A stretch of DNA of 64,000 nt from Plazaster borealis (lineage: Eukaryota > Echinodermata > Asteroidea > Forcipulatida > Labidiasteridae), in assembly GCA_021014325.1 (NCBI GenBank), contig CM037475.1, positions 3,441,001 through 3,505,000 on the forward strand, written 5' to 3'. Within the stretch, counting starts at the first letter, position 1. Each line of letters starts with the position of its first letter. This document shows positions 14,201 to 29,200 of this stretch, piece by piece. The position numbers and the translations under genes are program-made. Below the pieces are notes generated by a model. The model was not told where the DNA came from, ran no database searches, and was given only the letters and a program-made list of their open reading frames with translations.

Positions 14201-17200
14201 CCCATTCATCTAGGAATAAAAACGAGGCAAGGCCTTGTAACGGCGGACAAGGTTGGTGGTGCATAAAATGTTTTTTTAAAAACAATTTTCAGAGTGAGTT
14301 TGGCGGTGTATGATTTTCCCTGTCTGTTTTGTATTTGTTTTTAGAATATTTTACAAACGATCTTTCTTAAAATAATGTACGCTGTTTTTTTTTCTTTCTA
14401 CAATATTAATATGTCGGCATATAAGCCGCCCGGCGCATAAACCGCAGGAGTTCAAAAAAAGGTCAAAATCAACGTATAAACCGCGGTTTATAATCCGAAA
14501 ATTACGGTATTGGTCTCAACGTTTCGACTAGCTTGCTCCAGTCATCGTCAGCGATCCACTAAGCAAAAGTAGCAGTCCCGACCGATTTCCTACCTCCCGC
14601 CCAGGTAGTAGTTAAGAAGCAGGACAGTTCTTTTCAGAAATTGGTAGTCTCCCGAATTCTGAAAATCTACTCTGCGCCAGTAGAATAGTCTCCTGAATTC
14701 CGAAATCTACTCCGCGGCAGTAGAATATATACATGTAGCAAGACAAGTTCTCATAGAACAAAAATCTACACAGCTAAGTATGTATACACATGGTGTTACC
14801 GCAAGCCTATACATTGATACCCACCATGCAATGCCTAAAGTCCTTCATACATTTATTATTATTATTATCATCTATTTGATGAGTGGCAGGAAGTGCCAAG
14901 TTTTACTTTTAGCGTCAGAGCATCACTTTCAATAATAATTTAAGATACTCCTGGTGGAAAACAAAACAAACACTGCACCATTCCTTTGATTGGTAAATGT
15001 TTGACCAAAAACAAACTCATAAGCCATTTTGAAATATGGCGGACCCATTACTATATAACACTGTTTGATTTGGGTAAATTTGTCTGTATACACCCAAATC
15101 CTACAGTGCACTCCTATAGTGTCCACCATATCTCAAAAAGGCTAATTGCCATCAATCCATTCTCATTCCCAAGTGTTTGGTCCGATCAAACAATGAATCC
15201 TAAACCTCGTCGGAATTAGTGTCTTACGGCTATGACTGTTGCTAAGGACGTCCTTTACTTCAACGCATGATGACGCAGCAATCAAGCCACAGATGTAGCC
15301 GTAGCCGCCAATTTGGACACGGCCTTCTTAAAGAGAGACTCTAAGGTCAAATTCAGTTTGGTGATTCACTCATTTTCCAAGTCCTTAAGAAAATGGGGAC
15401 AAAATTACAAAAAAGTCTCTAACCTCACGTTAAAACTGTGTAAAAAGCCACTGTGTTTGATACCCTTCAAGTGCAATTTATGTCAAACTCCAAAAGCGTT
15501 CAATGACGTCACATTTCAAATAATGTATGGTCTGTACATTTTTCTACAAAGAATTTTCAGTTCATTCGTGAATTTTGATGATATTCAATCAATTAGCATT
15601 GAACAATGAATATGAACTTTTGACTGGCGCAAAATATTCCTCTTTGGAATGTACAGACCTAATTGTTTTTGCTGTCCAGTGACGTCACGTTTCAAATTTC
15701 GCTCTGAAAGAGTAGCAAATAAAACGACATTTTAAACCATTTTAACGTGAGGTTAGAGACTTGTAATTTTTTCTCCCGCTTTCATGAGGACTCTCTCTAT
15801 GACTATTGGGAGAATGGGTGCATCACAAAACTGAATTTGACCTTGGAGACCCTCTTTAAATGCGCGAACTTTTAACCTTCAATAACTTCAATCTAAGGCC
15901 ACATAAAAAAAAACATTTTTGATCATCCCCGCCCGACCCTACGAAACCCCCCGAACCCCATTTTTTCAATGATATTTTCAGTCAATTTTTGCTCCGTTAT
16001 GCGCCGCACACACAGTTAGGTTGGAAAAAGATGTTTGAAGAAAGGTTATTCATGTTGACAAAACAGAACAATTCTTAAATAAATTACTTAGGCTAAACTG
16101 CATTTTAGTTTTTTGGAAATGTTTACAGAAAATGTCATCTCGGGTGTTAAAAGGGTATAACAAAACAATTCAAAACATCAAAATCACACAAACCCTCTGT
16201 TTTATAGGCCCAGTGATTGTGATTTGTTTATAGTTTATCTCATATTTGCCATGTCAACAAAAAAAAACCCCAAAAACCCCCAAACCCCAAAAACCCTTCC
16301 ACCGCCCCCCCCCAAAAAAAAGACGCCCAACAATTTTGTTTTATGTGGCCTAACCCCTTTAAAGGTATCGTACACGTTTGGTAATGACTCTGAAAATGAA
16401 TGGCAATAAAAACTTACTTAGTTAGAAGTACAGCAGCTTTGGATAGTATAATGAATTTGGGAAACTTTTCACTTTGGAGTACTGCGGTTATGGAAAAATA
16501 TATCACTTTTTATCCCCAAAAATTTGAATCTGAGAAGCGCTACTGCAGTAACACTTCTCAGATTGTGTATTCCAATTGCAGATTGTTCTTCCTGCGTGGA
16601 CATAACCGCTCCAGATTTTCGACAATATCTAAAAAAAACGCTTACATCTTTTGAAATGAAATTTTCACAGGTTAGTTTTATGGTATTTATCTACCACTAT
16701 GTAGAATAAAACAAACAGTTGGTTCCAATTACCAAACGTATACAGACCCCTTAAGATTGACACTCACCAATGCAATGCTGTATTTGAACGATTTCCAGCT
16801 TGATACAGCTTTTAATTTCCCCTTTCCATACTTTTTACTGAAACAAAAACAGTTTGAGAAAAGAAAACATTAAATGAAATTGAAACATTGGATAATGGAA
16901 CAATATAAAAAGTATACTGCCGTATTGATTGAACCCGACCAGGAAACAAAAAGAGCTATTAAGAAACTCAACAACACTCTCTATAGATAGGGTTGGGACT
17001 ATACAATATATTTAACAGTATGTTAAATTTGCATCATTTGCAAATTCATTTTTTCCCATACACCGATATTTGAAAAGCACTGTGTACTCAGTACTTTCCT
17101 GAGGCATATTACCCTGGGTGGGATTCGAACCCACGACCTTTGCCATTCTAGAGCAGATGTTTTACCACTAGACCACCGAGATTTCCCGGTAGTTAGAAGC

Positions 17201-20200
17201 AGTTTGAATCCTTTATTTTAGCAGCGAGCACCGCTACAATTTAATAGATGTTAAATTTGCACCGAGGGTTAAGAATATGGGCTTTGGTGTGGGAAACAGA
17301 GTGAATTGATATGAAATTTAACAGGCATGCTCAGTCAATCAGCAGGATACCAGCCACAGACAATTTAAATCACAGGTCAATTCAGCTAGTAACATACAAG
17401 CTGTCTGCCCTGAGTAAATATGTGTGCTTAGCACTGTTTGGACGAACCGTGAGTCATGAGAACGTGGACCTTTTCCTTAAACACACTAAAATACTTTTTG
17501 ATCAGTTGGAAGATTGGGGGGCATTAGCAAAATATCTGAATCTAGATATTGGATCCTGTACCTCTTGCACTATAGACTGTGCAAGTCTCGCGCGTATCGG
17601 AACGAGAAAACACGTCAAACGAAGAACATTTTTTTATCTGAAATCAAATCTTTACTTTGAATTATATCTAATGACAAAACCTGAACAACAAAAATACTCA
17701 TTACATGTTTATAAAATCAGTTTTAGTTTTTATAATAAATTCACAAATAATGTTTTAATTATTAGTGAAGCAAAATTAAAACTCTCGGACAAGGATGCTT
17801 ATTCGATCTTAACTTTTCAGAAACCACTTACGTAGATTTGCGAAGGTCACACGGGCGGTAAATTAATGCTTGACGCAGTTTTTAGAGGACACTGACGCCT
17901 CAACATCCATAGACTGCAATGAAAAGGCTTTGCGTTGCAATTACAGCATCTGGCGATTATCATCGCTCATCTAAAACAAGCGTTTACATAAGTTTTGTGA
18001 TCGGAGGTGAGCACAAATTCTTAATTTTTTGCAGCAACCGGAAGTTGAGGTCAAGTTTAATTCTTGGGTTTTCTTCAATATGTTGTTGAATTGATATTAC
18101 TTTCATATTTTTTATCACTAAGTATTGCATTCCCAACAATAAATGGATTTTTCACGGGCATAAACCACATTAAATTAAAATAATTGACAAAACAAAATCT
18201 TGCCCACGTTAATCTCCACATGGTTGGGACCACAATGGTCCCTGAAGTTCAAATATGCGCGAGACTTGCACAGTCTATTGATATTAAAAATACATTTTTG
18301 TGTGGGGGAGGGAAGGTTAAGGGCGGGTAGATGAATTCAAAAAGAGGTAAATATATTAAGCATGCAAAATATGTACATAATACAATGGAAGAAGTGCACA
18401 CAGACATTACACAAATGCAATATTTGTAGAACATACATGTACATCAAGTTCAATGTTTTGTATAAACTTGGACTCTGACCTCAAACATCAAACAGAGTCA
18501 GATGGGGTTTTTTAAGCAAAATTGAGACTCATAGACAGGCTGGTGTAATGAAATACATAATACAGCACAAGCCACTGTTTAAATACAGCTGGACTAGCTG
18601 CACCCAAACCCTGTCTAACCAAAGATGGTTATTAGTCTGGTCTACACAACTTCAACCAGGTGAAGGATGGTAGTTGGTAGCTTTGCTCATGCATCCTCAA
18701 AGGGTCTGTATACGATTGGTAATTGGAACCCACTTTTTGTTTCAATCCTACATTAGTTGTAGATATATACCATTAAACTAACCTGTAAAAATTTCATTTC
18801 AAAAGGTGGTAGCATTTTTGAGATATTGCTGAAAATCTGGAGCGGTTATATGTCAACGCAGGAAGAATAATCTGCTATTGGAATACACAATCTGAGAAAC
18901 ATTACTACATCAGTAATGCTTCTCATACTCAATTTTTTTTGGGGGGATAAAAAGTGATATTTTTTTCCATAACAACAGTACTTCTAGGTGAAAAGTTTCT
19001 CAAAATGCATTATACTATCCAAAGCTGCTGTACTTCTTAACAAGTAAGTTTTTATTGCCATTAATTTTCAGAGTCATTACCAAACTTATACAGACCCTTT
19101 CACACTTGTCTCATCTAAACTATCTGAAGCTTTTTGGTCTTCTACTTTGTTGAATTCCTATTATTGATTGATGTTTCATTTTTTTTAATTTTAATTGCTG
19201 ACCTGTCTTTGTTCGTTCCTGTCTATTGTTCGTTTGTTGTGACTGTTTTGTAATAGGTAACTACTTTCATTGTTGATTTGGGGTTTAACAAAGATAATTT
19301 ACTCGAGCAGGATTTGAACCAACGACCTCATAACCTACTTTCATTGTTAGCAGCTTGTGCATTGAGCCTTCTTGGTCATCTGTTCTTTTAGGGACATTTT
19401 TTTCTAACCCAGTGTTTTCCACAGAACTTCAGAACTCATTCTCGGCTCAACGCACACGCTTGATCACCCGTAGCCTTACAAGCCTTGCTTCTTTATGGGT
19501 CTCTCCACAGTTTCATTAACTTTCCATACTTATTCTTTATAATTTTTTTAATCTTTTATTTAAAGAGGGGTTTTCCTTAACGTTTTTTTTTCACTCGCCA
19601 GCCGAACGAGACAACCCAAATTTTAGGTCGCCTGCAAGTTTTTTCACTAGCCCACATGTAATAATGCACACAATTTTCAAAGCGTGAAAAAACAAAAAAC
19701 AAACTATAAATAAAAAACAGAAGTAAAGTTTTCAAAATTACGTTTTTGGATGATCTTATCCCTTAATTTCTGACCTTGGTAATACTTTTTTTCATCAACA
19801 ATAATTTTTTATGGATTCATGGATTCAAGGAAGGGTTTTGACTCGCCCGCCGCTGTTTTCACTCGCATTTGGTGACCGGGTGACCGCTAAAGGCAGGGTA
19901 TACGTTTGGGTAATTTGTCAAAGACCAGTATCCTCACTTGGTGTATCCCAACATGCATAAAATAACAAACCTGTGAAAAATTGGGCTCAATTAGTCATCA
20001 AAGTTGTAAGAAAAAAATGAAAGAAAAAAGAGAGTTGTGTGTTTTCAGATGCCTGAGAAAAGGCTTCATGCCTGAAGCCATTTTCAGATTCAATTTTTTG
20101 TGTGGAAAAATGTTCTCTTTCTCTAAAACTGGGTGTCGTTTCTAACTATGTTTTATAATATCAACAGCTCTCCAGTGCTCTTTACCAAGTAAGTATTTAT

Positions 20201-23200
20201 GGTCATTAGTTTTCGGCGTGCCGTGGCTGAACGGTCTAGTACACCGGACCCAAGCAACAGAGTGTGGGTTCGAACCCTGGTCATGACACTTGTGCCCTTG
20301 AGCAAGGCACTTAGCCATAATTGCTTCGTAAAAAGTTGGGAAGGTAAGTACAAGCCAGGCTCCTAGTGGATAATACCCATGCCTACATCCTTACAGACTG
20401 TGAAGGGGTAGCCCCAGGAGTAGGTGGCAATGTGCCCCTGGTGACAGTTCATTTGGGTCGACAGCCCAAATCAGTTAGGTGTAGCCCTCACCCTGTCTGG
20501 CCTTGTGATGTTAGGAGATATCTCAATAAAAAAAAAAAATTAAAAAAAATAATAATCACCAAAGGTATACCTCCCAAAATCAGCAATCAATCAATAATAT
20601 TAATAGTGATTATTTACAGTGATAGAGCGACGGCACCATAATCTAATCAATGTTCAACCCAAAATTATTGAAAATTTACTCACTCACTTTCCCTTGTGGT
20701 TTACTACTTTATGTAAATTTCTTGCAAACAAAAAATGAAAATAGTGAACAGTGACATTTCCCTTTTGGGTGATGCTACTGCTCAAAAAGTTATGAGCTTC
20801 AAGGTTTCATTAACATTTCAACCAGTCTCCCAAGAGTTTTTACTAATAACAGTCAAAAATCCGTTTATATCCAATTGTCAAAGTGAAGGATTCAGAAGAA
20901 CTGGAGCCAGTAGGCCAAAATAAACACAGGATCAGTCTCAAGGAATGAGGACTCAAATACAAGAATGAAAAGAACCTTTTTTGTGCACATCAAATTTAAA
21001 TGTTTTTACCACTATCACTTAGGCCACATAAAAACAAAAATTGTTGATCGTCCTTTTTTTTTGGGGGGGGGGGGGGAGCGGGTTTTTTAGATTTAAAAAA
21101 ACCCCCATTATTTAATTTTGTTGACATGGCCAAATATGAAATAAAGAATAAAGAAATCATCACAATCACTATAAAACAGAGGGTTTGTGTGTTTTTGATG
21201 TTTTAATAGTTTTGTTAAACCCATTTAAAGGCATCGTACACGTTTGGTAATTACTCAAAATGTATATTAGCATAAAAACTGACTTGGTAACGAGCAACAG
21301 AGAGCTGTTGATAGTATAAAATATTGTAGGAAACGACCCCCTCTGAAGTAATGTAGTTTTTGAGAAAGAGGTATTTTCTCACTAAAACAATAAAAACTTC
21401 TTGCAAGAAGTTTTTATTATTCTATCTGAAAGCACACAAATTTGTACAACAAGGGTGTTTTTTCTTTCATCATTTTCTTGCAACTTCGATGACCAATTGA
21501 GCCCAAATTTTCAAAGTTATTTTATGCATATGTTGGGATACACCAAGTGAGAATACTGGTATTTGACAATTTCCAAACGTGTATGATGCCTTTAACTCCT
21601 AGATGACATTTTCTGTAAACATTTTCGAAAAACAAAAACGCAGTGTAGCCCAAGTAAATATTTGAAGAATTGTTCTTGCTTTGCCAACATGAATAAAAAC
21701 CTTCTTCAAACATCTTTTCAAACCTCCGGTGCAGAATGGAGCAAAAGTTTGACTGAACAGATCATTGAAAAGGCAGTTTTTTATGATTAAAAAATAATAA
21801 TAATAATAATACAAAATAGGTCGGTTTTTTTTCGAACGTTTGGGTGGGGACGATCAACAATTTTCTTTTCGTATGTGGCCTTTAACAGTCAACACTCCCC
21901 AGGGGCGAATTCTACAAGTCATACAAGGGATCCTTTAAAGACAAAGAAGGTTAGCCATACAAATAAAAATGTTTCTTAAATTTATGAGGATTGTTCCAAA
22001 GCTGAATTATCAATGAGACAGCTAAACTCAGCATTTACCAGCTCCATTACAGTTTGATGTGACCTTTCACATGGTTCAGCGCAATTCAACAATGCAATTT
22101 ATAATGGTGACGCCAAAGCATAGGCCATCAAAAGCCCCACAAGGACGGGAATTGTGCCAGATCAAATCAACCCTGACGAGTTTTTTGTCAAATGAGGCAA
22201 CAAAATTGAACTGTACATAGTGCATGGACCAATACCTTCCAAATAACACACGGACAGCACAGTAAACTTTACGAGCTGTTATCTATCTAGCCCTATTTTG
22301 TCAATATCTTTGTTCTGATTGGCAACCCCGAACAAAGATATTGACAAAATAGGGAGACCGCCAACATAGGGCATGTTAATCCAGAGGTCGTTGGTTCAAA
22401 TCTCGCTCTGGTCATTTTCTTTTGGTTCAACCCCAAATCATTTAAAAATTTACCCTGTCAATTTCCCTTGTGGTTTATTATTTGATAAGCTAAATCAATC
22501 ACAAGAACCATCTCTGCCCTCACAGGTACCCATTTACCCCTGGGTGATGAGACACAATTACAGTTAATTATCTTACTCGAGGACACAAGTGTCACGACTG
22601 GGATTCGAACCCACACCCTGATGATGACTCAGTCCGATGCACTTAACAGCTTGGCCACAATACCCCACAGTACACACCACACAATATGCACAGTGCATAT
22701 ACACACAGCTTGTCTGACTATACAAAAATTTACCTTTCGGCAACATATTTTTTTACAATAACATTTAAAAATCAACTATGTCATAAGTTTTATGCTTACA
22801 AAATTACTGACTCTATCTAAAGTGTTTAATGAACGCTGCAATTTACAACTAGTGTGCATAATGAATCAGCACTATGTCAATGCAATCGCTTGAGAGACAT
22901 TGGAAGGTGACACAATGTGGTTCATTGAATCAACAAAAGACCCTTTAGCTTCAATGACCCAAGTGTTGAATGAGCCCCAGACTGTTACTGGCAATGTTGT
23001 CATGTAACTATAGCAACACACAACAACTACCCCATGACAAACATCTACAGGTATACAAAGTTGCACAGCCACAGACTCTTATAAGAACAGACGTCAACCC
23101 GGTTGGCTTTATGTTTGTGCGATGGAGGGAGGAAGAATGGATTAAACAGTCACATAGTGCTGTGTACATTTCTACATCAGATCAATGTAATGTTTTAAAA

Positions 23201-26200
23201 CACTTACAACAGCAAAGTATGGCTTTCCTACGTCATGTACGTGGGTTGAATAGTTACACAAGTATGCAGCAGCTTTAAAAGTTATTGACAAAGTTGGGTT
23301 TTATGAAAAACAACCATATGTTTAATTTGTTTGGTTACACCATGTCTGTAATGTCTGTAAAGCACTACTACTTTCCTTTTTTCCTGAAAAAAAAAAAAAA
23401 AATCACAATACCGGACTGGTGGGACTCCACCAGGACCTTTGCCATTCTAGCAGAGATGTCTTACCACTACCACACCGAAATTGCCCGGAGCTAGAGGCAG
23501 TTTGAATCTATATTTTTTAGCAGCGGGGATCGCATTTATTAGATGTATTAAATTTGCATCGGGAAAAAAAAACTGATAAAAACCATATATAAATTTTATA
23601 TCCCGATGCAAATTTAACATCTATTAAACCCTGCAAATAATCAAACAAAGATTTTGATAAGTGATGTTTGAAAATTTTCCTTGGTGTGAATAAAAAGAAG
23701 TAACTGAATGATGTTATAAATACTAAGAAGTAACTAAAATAAAAATAGTAAACTTGCGGGTACAACCATGTGTAAAAACTCTTTTGCTCTGAAAAGAGCC
23801 GGTGGGGTCTCGATGTTTCGAACAGTATACTCTGCTCGTCTTCAGGAGAAGTTATTACTAATTTTGTAGAGGGGTAGAGGATATGTTTATTGTCAATGAC
23901 AGGTTTTTCCAAGCATTTTTGGCCGGGATTATAGCATGTAGGCCCTACAAAATGAACAAAATATTGTAATATCAGCAACAACAGTCTACCAGTTGATTGG
24001 AGATGCAAGGGTTATTCTACCGTTCACTGTGATGGCCAGGATCCAGGGGGATTTAAGCAATCAATTTACTTCCTGTTTCTCCTGCTGTTCAGGTTTCTGG
24101 GCCTTGCATTTATAAGTAAATGCAAATTGTGTAAATAGAAGTGCAGCTGGCTCTCCCCACATTATGCACTTGTAAGCTACAACATCGGGTTATTCTCTGT
24201 AATACACAGGCATGTTTTTTATTCAATAGATCAGGTGTCTGTCTCCATGTCTCATGTACCTCCCATTGTCGCTCCAGACAATCATTTGTTCCCAATGCTA
24301 TTGATATGTTTAATGCTACTGCTCAGAGGGGCATTAAAGGCACTGAACACGTTTGGAAATTGTCAAAGACCAGTGTTCTCACTTGGTGTATCCCAATGCA
24401 TAAAATAACAAGCCTGAGAAAAATTGGGCTCAATTGGTCATCGAAGTTGCAAGAAAATGATGAAAGAAAAAACACCCTTGTTGTACAAATTTGAGTGCTT
24501 TCAGATAGGAATAAAAACTTCTTGCAAGAAGTTTTTATTATTTTAGTGAGAAATTACCACTTTCTCAAAAACTATGTTACTTCAGAGGGAGTCGTTTCCT
24601 ACAATGTGTTTTACTATCACCAGCTCTCCGTTGCTTGTTACGAAGTAAATTTTTATGCTAATATCGGTTTGAGTCATTACCAAACGTGTACAATACCTTT
24701 AACTTCTGGTGTGTTTTTGTGCCTGCCCTTGTCTACTGAGCTTTGCTTGTCAACCTCAGATCACCTCTACATTTTATCCATCGTTTGTTGCTTTTAATCT
24801 TCTGATGTGCTGTATTTTTTGTTTTTTTGTAGATTTTAATATTCTGGCTGTGGCTGGGTCGCTAGAAAGTGGTATTATTCAACACTGTCGCTGCAGCCAC
24901 AGCAACAGCTAAAGGACAATCCCTACAGTTTATATGTTCTGCATAGAAGTTTGCTTGAAAACAGGTACAACAGGTGCAAGACTTCATCTTTTTTTTATAA
25001 AAAATAAATAAATAACCCAACAGGAATCTCAAGTCTAAATTCACTAAACTCCAGGGAGCTCAAACTTAATCACAGCAGAAATTACGTACAAATGTATACA
25101 CCACCCAAAGTGCTGCATGACATTCTCAGCAGGTTCCAATCACTTTATCATAGCAGAAACTACACCACCAAAAGTACTTCGTGACCCTCTTTGACTGGTT
25201 CCCATCACTTTATCATAGCAGAAACTACACCACCAAAAGTACTTTGTGACCCTCTTTGACTGGTTCCTATCACTTTATCATAGCAGAAACTACACCACCA
25301 AAAGTACTGCATGACCCTCTTTGACTGGTTCCTATCACTTTATCATAGCAGAAACTATACCACCCAAAGTACTACATGTACATGACCCTCTTTGACTGGT
25401 TCCTATCACTTTATCATAGCAGAAACTATACCACCCAAAGTACTACATGTACATGACCCTCTTTGACTGGTTCCTATCACTTTATCATAGCAGAAACTAT
25501 ACCACCCAAAGTACTGCATGACCCTCTACAGCTGGTTCCCATCACTTTATCATAGCAGAAACTATACCACCCAAAGTACTGCGTGACCCTCTACAGCTGG
25601 TTCCCATCACTTTATCATAGCAGAAACTATACCACCCAAAGTACTGCGTGACCCTCTACAGCTGGTTCCCATCACTTTATCATAGCAGAAACTATACCAC
25701 CCAAAGTACTACTGTACATACATGACCCTCTTTGACTGGTTTCCATCACTTTATCATAGCAGAAACTATACCACCCAAAGTACTACATGACCCTCTACAG
25801 CTGGTTCCCATCACTTTATCATAGCAGAAACTATACCACCCAAAGTACTACTGTACATACATGACCCTCTTTGACTGGTTTCCATCACTTTATCATAGCA
25901 GAAACTATACCACCCAAAGTACTGCGTGACCCTCTACAGCTGGTTCCCATCACTTTAACATAGCAGAAACTATACCACCCAAAGTACTGCGTGACCCTCT
26001 TTGACTGGTTTCCATCACTTTATCATAGCAGAAACTATACCACCCAAAGTACTACTGTACATACATGACCCTCTTTGACTGGTTCCCATCACTTTATCAT
26101 AGCAGAAACTATACCACCCAAAGTACTGCGTGACCCTCTACAGCTGGTTCCCATCACTTTAACATAGCAGAAACTATACCACCACAAGTACTGCGTGACC

Positions 26201-29200
26201 CTCTACAGCTGGTTCCCATCACTTTAACATAGCAGAAACTATACCACCCAAAGTACTACATGTACATGTACATGACCCTCTTTGACTGGTTTCCATCACT
26301 TTATCATAGCAGAAACTATACCACCCAAAGTACTACATGACCCTCTACAGCTGGTTCCCATCACTTTATCATAGCAGAAACTATACCACCCAAAGTACTG
26401 CATGACCCTCTTTGACCGTTTCCCATCACTTTAACATAGCAGAAACTATACCACCCAAAGTACTACATGTACATGACCCTCTTTGACTGGTTCCCATCAC
26501 TTTAACATAGCAGAAACTATACCACCCAAAGTACTACATGACCCTCTACAGCTGGTTCCCATCACTTTATCATAGCAGAAACTATACCACCCAAAGTACT
26601 GCGTGACCCTCTACAGCTGGTTTCCATCACTTTATCATAGCAGAAACTATACCACCCAAAGTACTACTGTACATACATGACCCTCTTTGACTGGTTCCCA
26701 TCACTTTATCATAGCAGAAACTATACCACCCAAAGTACTACATGTACAGGACCCTCTTTAACTGGTTCCCATCATTTTATCGTAAGCAGAAACTATACCA
26801 CCTAAAGTATAGACTTGTGGACAAGTTGTTACATTTCTGTCGCAGTGATAGCAAAACGGCTCTCTCGCAACCCTACATGTATCTCGCGAGACTGCTGCTC
26901 TGCTCGAGACTACTGCTCTCACCAACTACGGTCCAATTTAACAACTTGTACAACCCGACAGGGGTTTGAGCGATTTCGTACGGAAGCATCTGAATGGTCA
27001 GTTTTGTAAAACCTATAAATAGTCAAACTTGATTATAGCCTTTTCCATTCTTGTTTGATGATTTTCTTATTCACACCATATTTGAGTTAAATTAATTTTA
27101 ATTTCAGTGTGCACTGTTTTTAAATTTAGGCGAGTGGCTTAACTATTCCACCTATTTTTTCATTACCAATTTGCCTCCTATTTATTTTCAATTTTGTGTG
27201 TGTGTGTAAATTAATGTAAAACTGTTGTAATTCAGCCTTTGAGCTGCGAGGACAGTTTTTTAATAAACCATTTTATGTATCTATCTATCTATCTAAACTG
27301 TATGCGTACATGAATATTAACAATAGATTTTGTACAGAGAATATCGATTCATCCATATGTAGAAATGGAGTCAATCATCATCCATCATAACCCACACAGT
27401 GATTGTAAACGTGTGAAACCCATAGAGCGGGGTATGCATATTCAGAAAGAATTGATTGTATTTTGTGACTGAAAGCTGTTCTGTAATTTCAATTAACAAG
27501 ATTGCTATTATCCATAAAAATCATAAACTTATCGGACGGACTGAGCAGACCAGACATTTACCGTAGGTATTATTTCATCATGCTTATGAAGCAAGGCAAT
27601 GCAACAGATAATAAATGTTGATCCTAAGTATACATTATTGATAAAACTAGTTAATTAACACTTTTGGTAATTGTCAAAGCCCAGTTTTCTCACTTGGTGT
27701 ATCCCAACATATAAAAGCAGAAACTATACATGTACCACCCAAAGTACTGCGTGACCCTCTTCGACTGGTCCCATCACTTTATCATAGCAGAAACTATACC
27801 ACCCAAAGTACTGCATGACCCTCTTTGACTGGTTCCCATCACTTCTTTTCAGACAAAATTGTAAGCAGTTTTCTGGGATTGCAGCGATGAAAGTTATGAA
27901 ATCCATTCACACCTTCACAACCAATTCTCACAGATTTGGATGTCACAGAGCTCATTGACACCTAGCTGTCAGATCCCAGTCCTGACATCTCTTCAAAATA
28001 TTCCCTTTATAAACAAGTTTTTGGTTGGAGTATCCTTTACAATAATGAAAATTGATGTGCCCCATTACTTAAATGCAAAATTCTACGCATCACGCCTGAT
28101 TTTTATTTTTATTAAGGACTTGCAGCTCAGTAAAAAAATATGAGCAGATGTTTTTGGACTTCAGACCCTCACCCTGGCAATGGCGGAAATAACACGTCAG
28201 GTAATTTCCTGCCGCTTTCCTTTGTGAAAACATAAATAAATGAGGAACATTGTATCAGGGAATTTGACACTTGACGTTTTAACATAAATAACCAGTTCAT
28301 TTGCTGTTTCTTCTTACTTGTTTACCTCTCTCTTTTTACCTGCTATCTTCTTTATTTCAAATATAAAAACTCAATTAACACATTGATCAATTCCTTAATC
28401 TTAGCTATTCCTTCTTTAGTTTTCCTTTTTCTCCACTCCCCGTCAGACAACTGCTTGTGTTGCTTACAGTTGAGACAAAAATACAGACCCTGTGGTCTTG
28501 TATCGTTTACATGAATACTGTAGTTTCAGTAACACCAATAATTTTTTTCTTCAGAAGAACCTTTTCTTATGAAAGGAAATTTGAGACAAAACACCTGTCT
28601 ATTATATAGGCACTGCTGGGGAAATAAAGTTCAGATGCCATGAAGAATAGATGTATCCATTACAAGGGCATAGGGGAGGTGGGCCCACCAATATGTACAT
28701 ACATGTAGAATCTGTCAGACAGCGTGCATTTCTGTACTAAATCTTAAAAATATCTACAATAGCATTAGGACCATAATTCTTTTAACAAGACCAGAATTGA
28801 CAATTGTATTTTATCAGACTCAAAGTCAACATTTAAAAATAATTTGGTTGTGTTCAAGATATTATTACACAATGAGGTATTATTATTCATTATTTTTTAT
28901 TCAATATTCAATTAAACAACACAAGACCGACGGACTTTACTGGCCCAACACTAAAACTACTGGCCTTGTACCCAATGTACAATTCGAGCCCTGAATGGCA
29001 CAAGTTACATGTGTCCATGGGCTGATTAAAACATTGACATTTCAAAAGCAATTTAATTTAACTCAATTTATTTGTTCATCGTGTGAAAAACATAAAATTT
29101 GATATCCATTGTACAGCATTAAACCCTGGGGAACTCCAATACTAAGGATTGTTATTTCCGAGTTCATACCAGCTACTCTCTCTTTGTGGGCGCTGAGTTA

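Noticed and set aside
17108..17190. tRNA gene
   Set aside because: A- and B-boxes are clear but no acceptor stem forms, and the same head with the same flanks recurs at 62838 and 23415, so it is a SINE.
17311..17835. 174-codon open frame on the plus strand
   Set aside because: It starts in a fold-back fragment and runs into the 700-bp MITE at 17572; the colinear copy at 9967 does not keep the frame. No domain is visible.
23517..24008. 163-codon open frame on the minus strand
   Set aside because: Composition is Phe/Tyr-rich AT-sequence and it begins in SINE-A flank; no domain or homologous block.
25070..26815. CRISPR-like array
   Set aside because: Units follow head to tail without unique spacers, and the context is a spliced animal gene.
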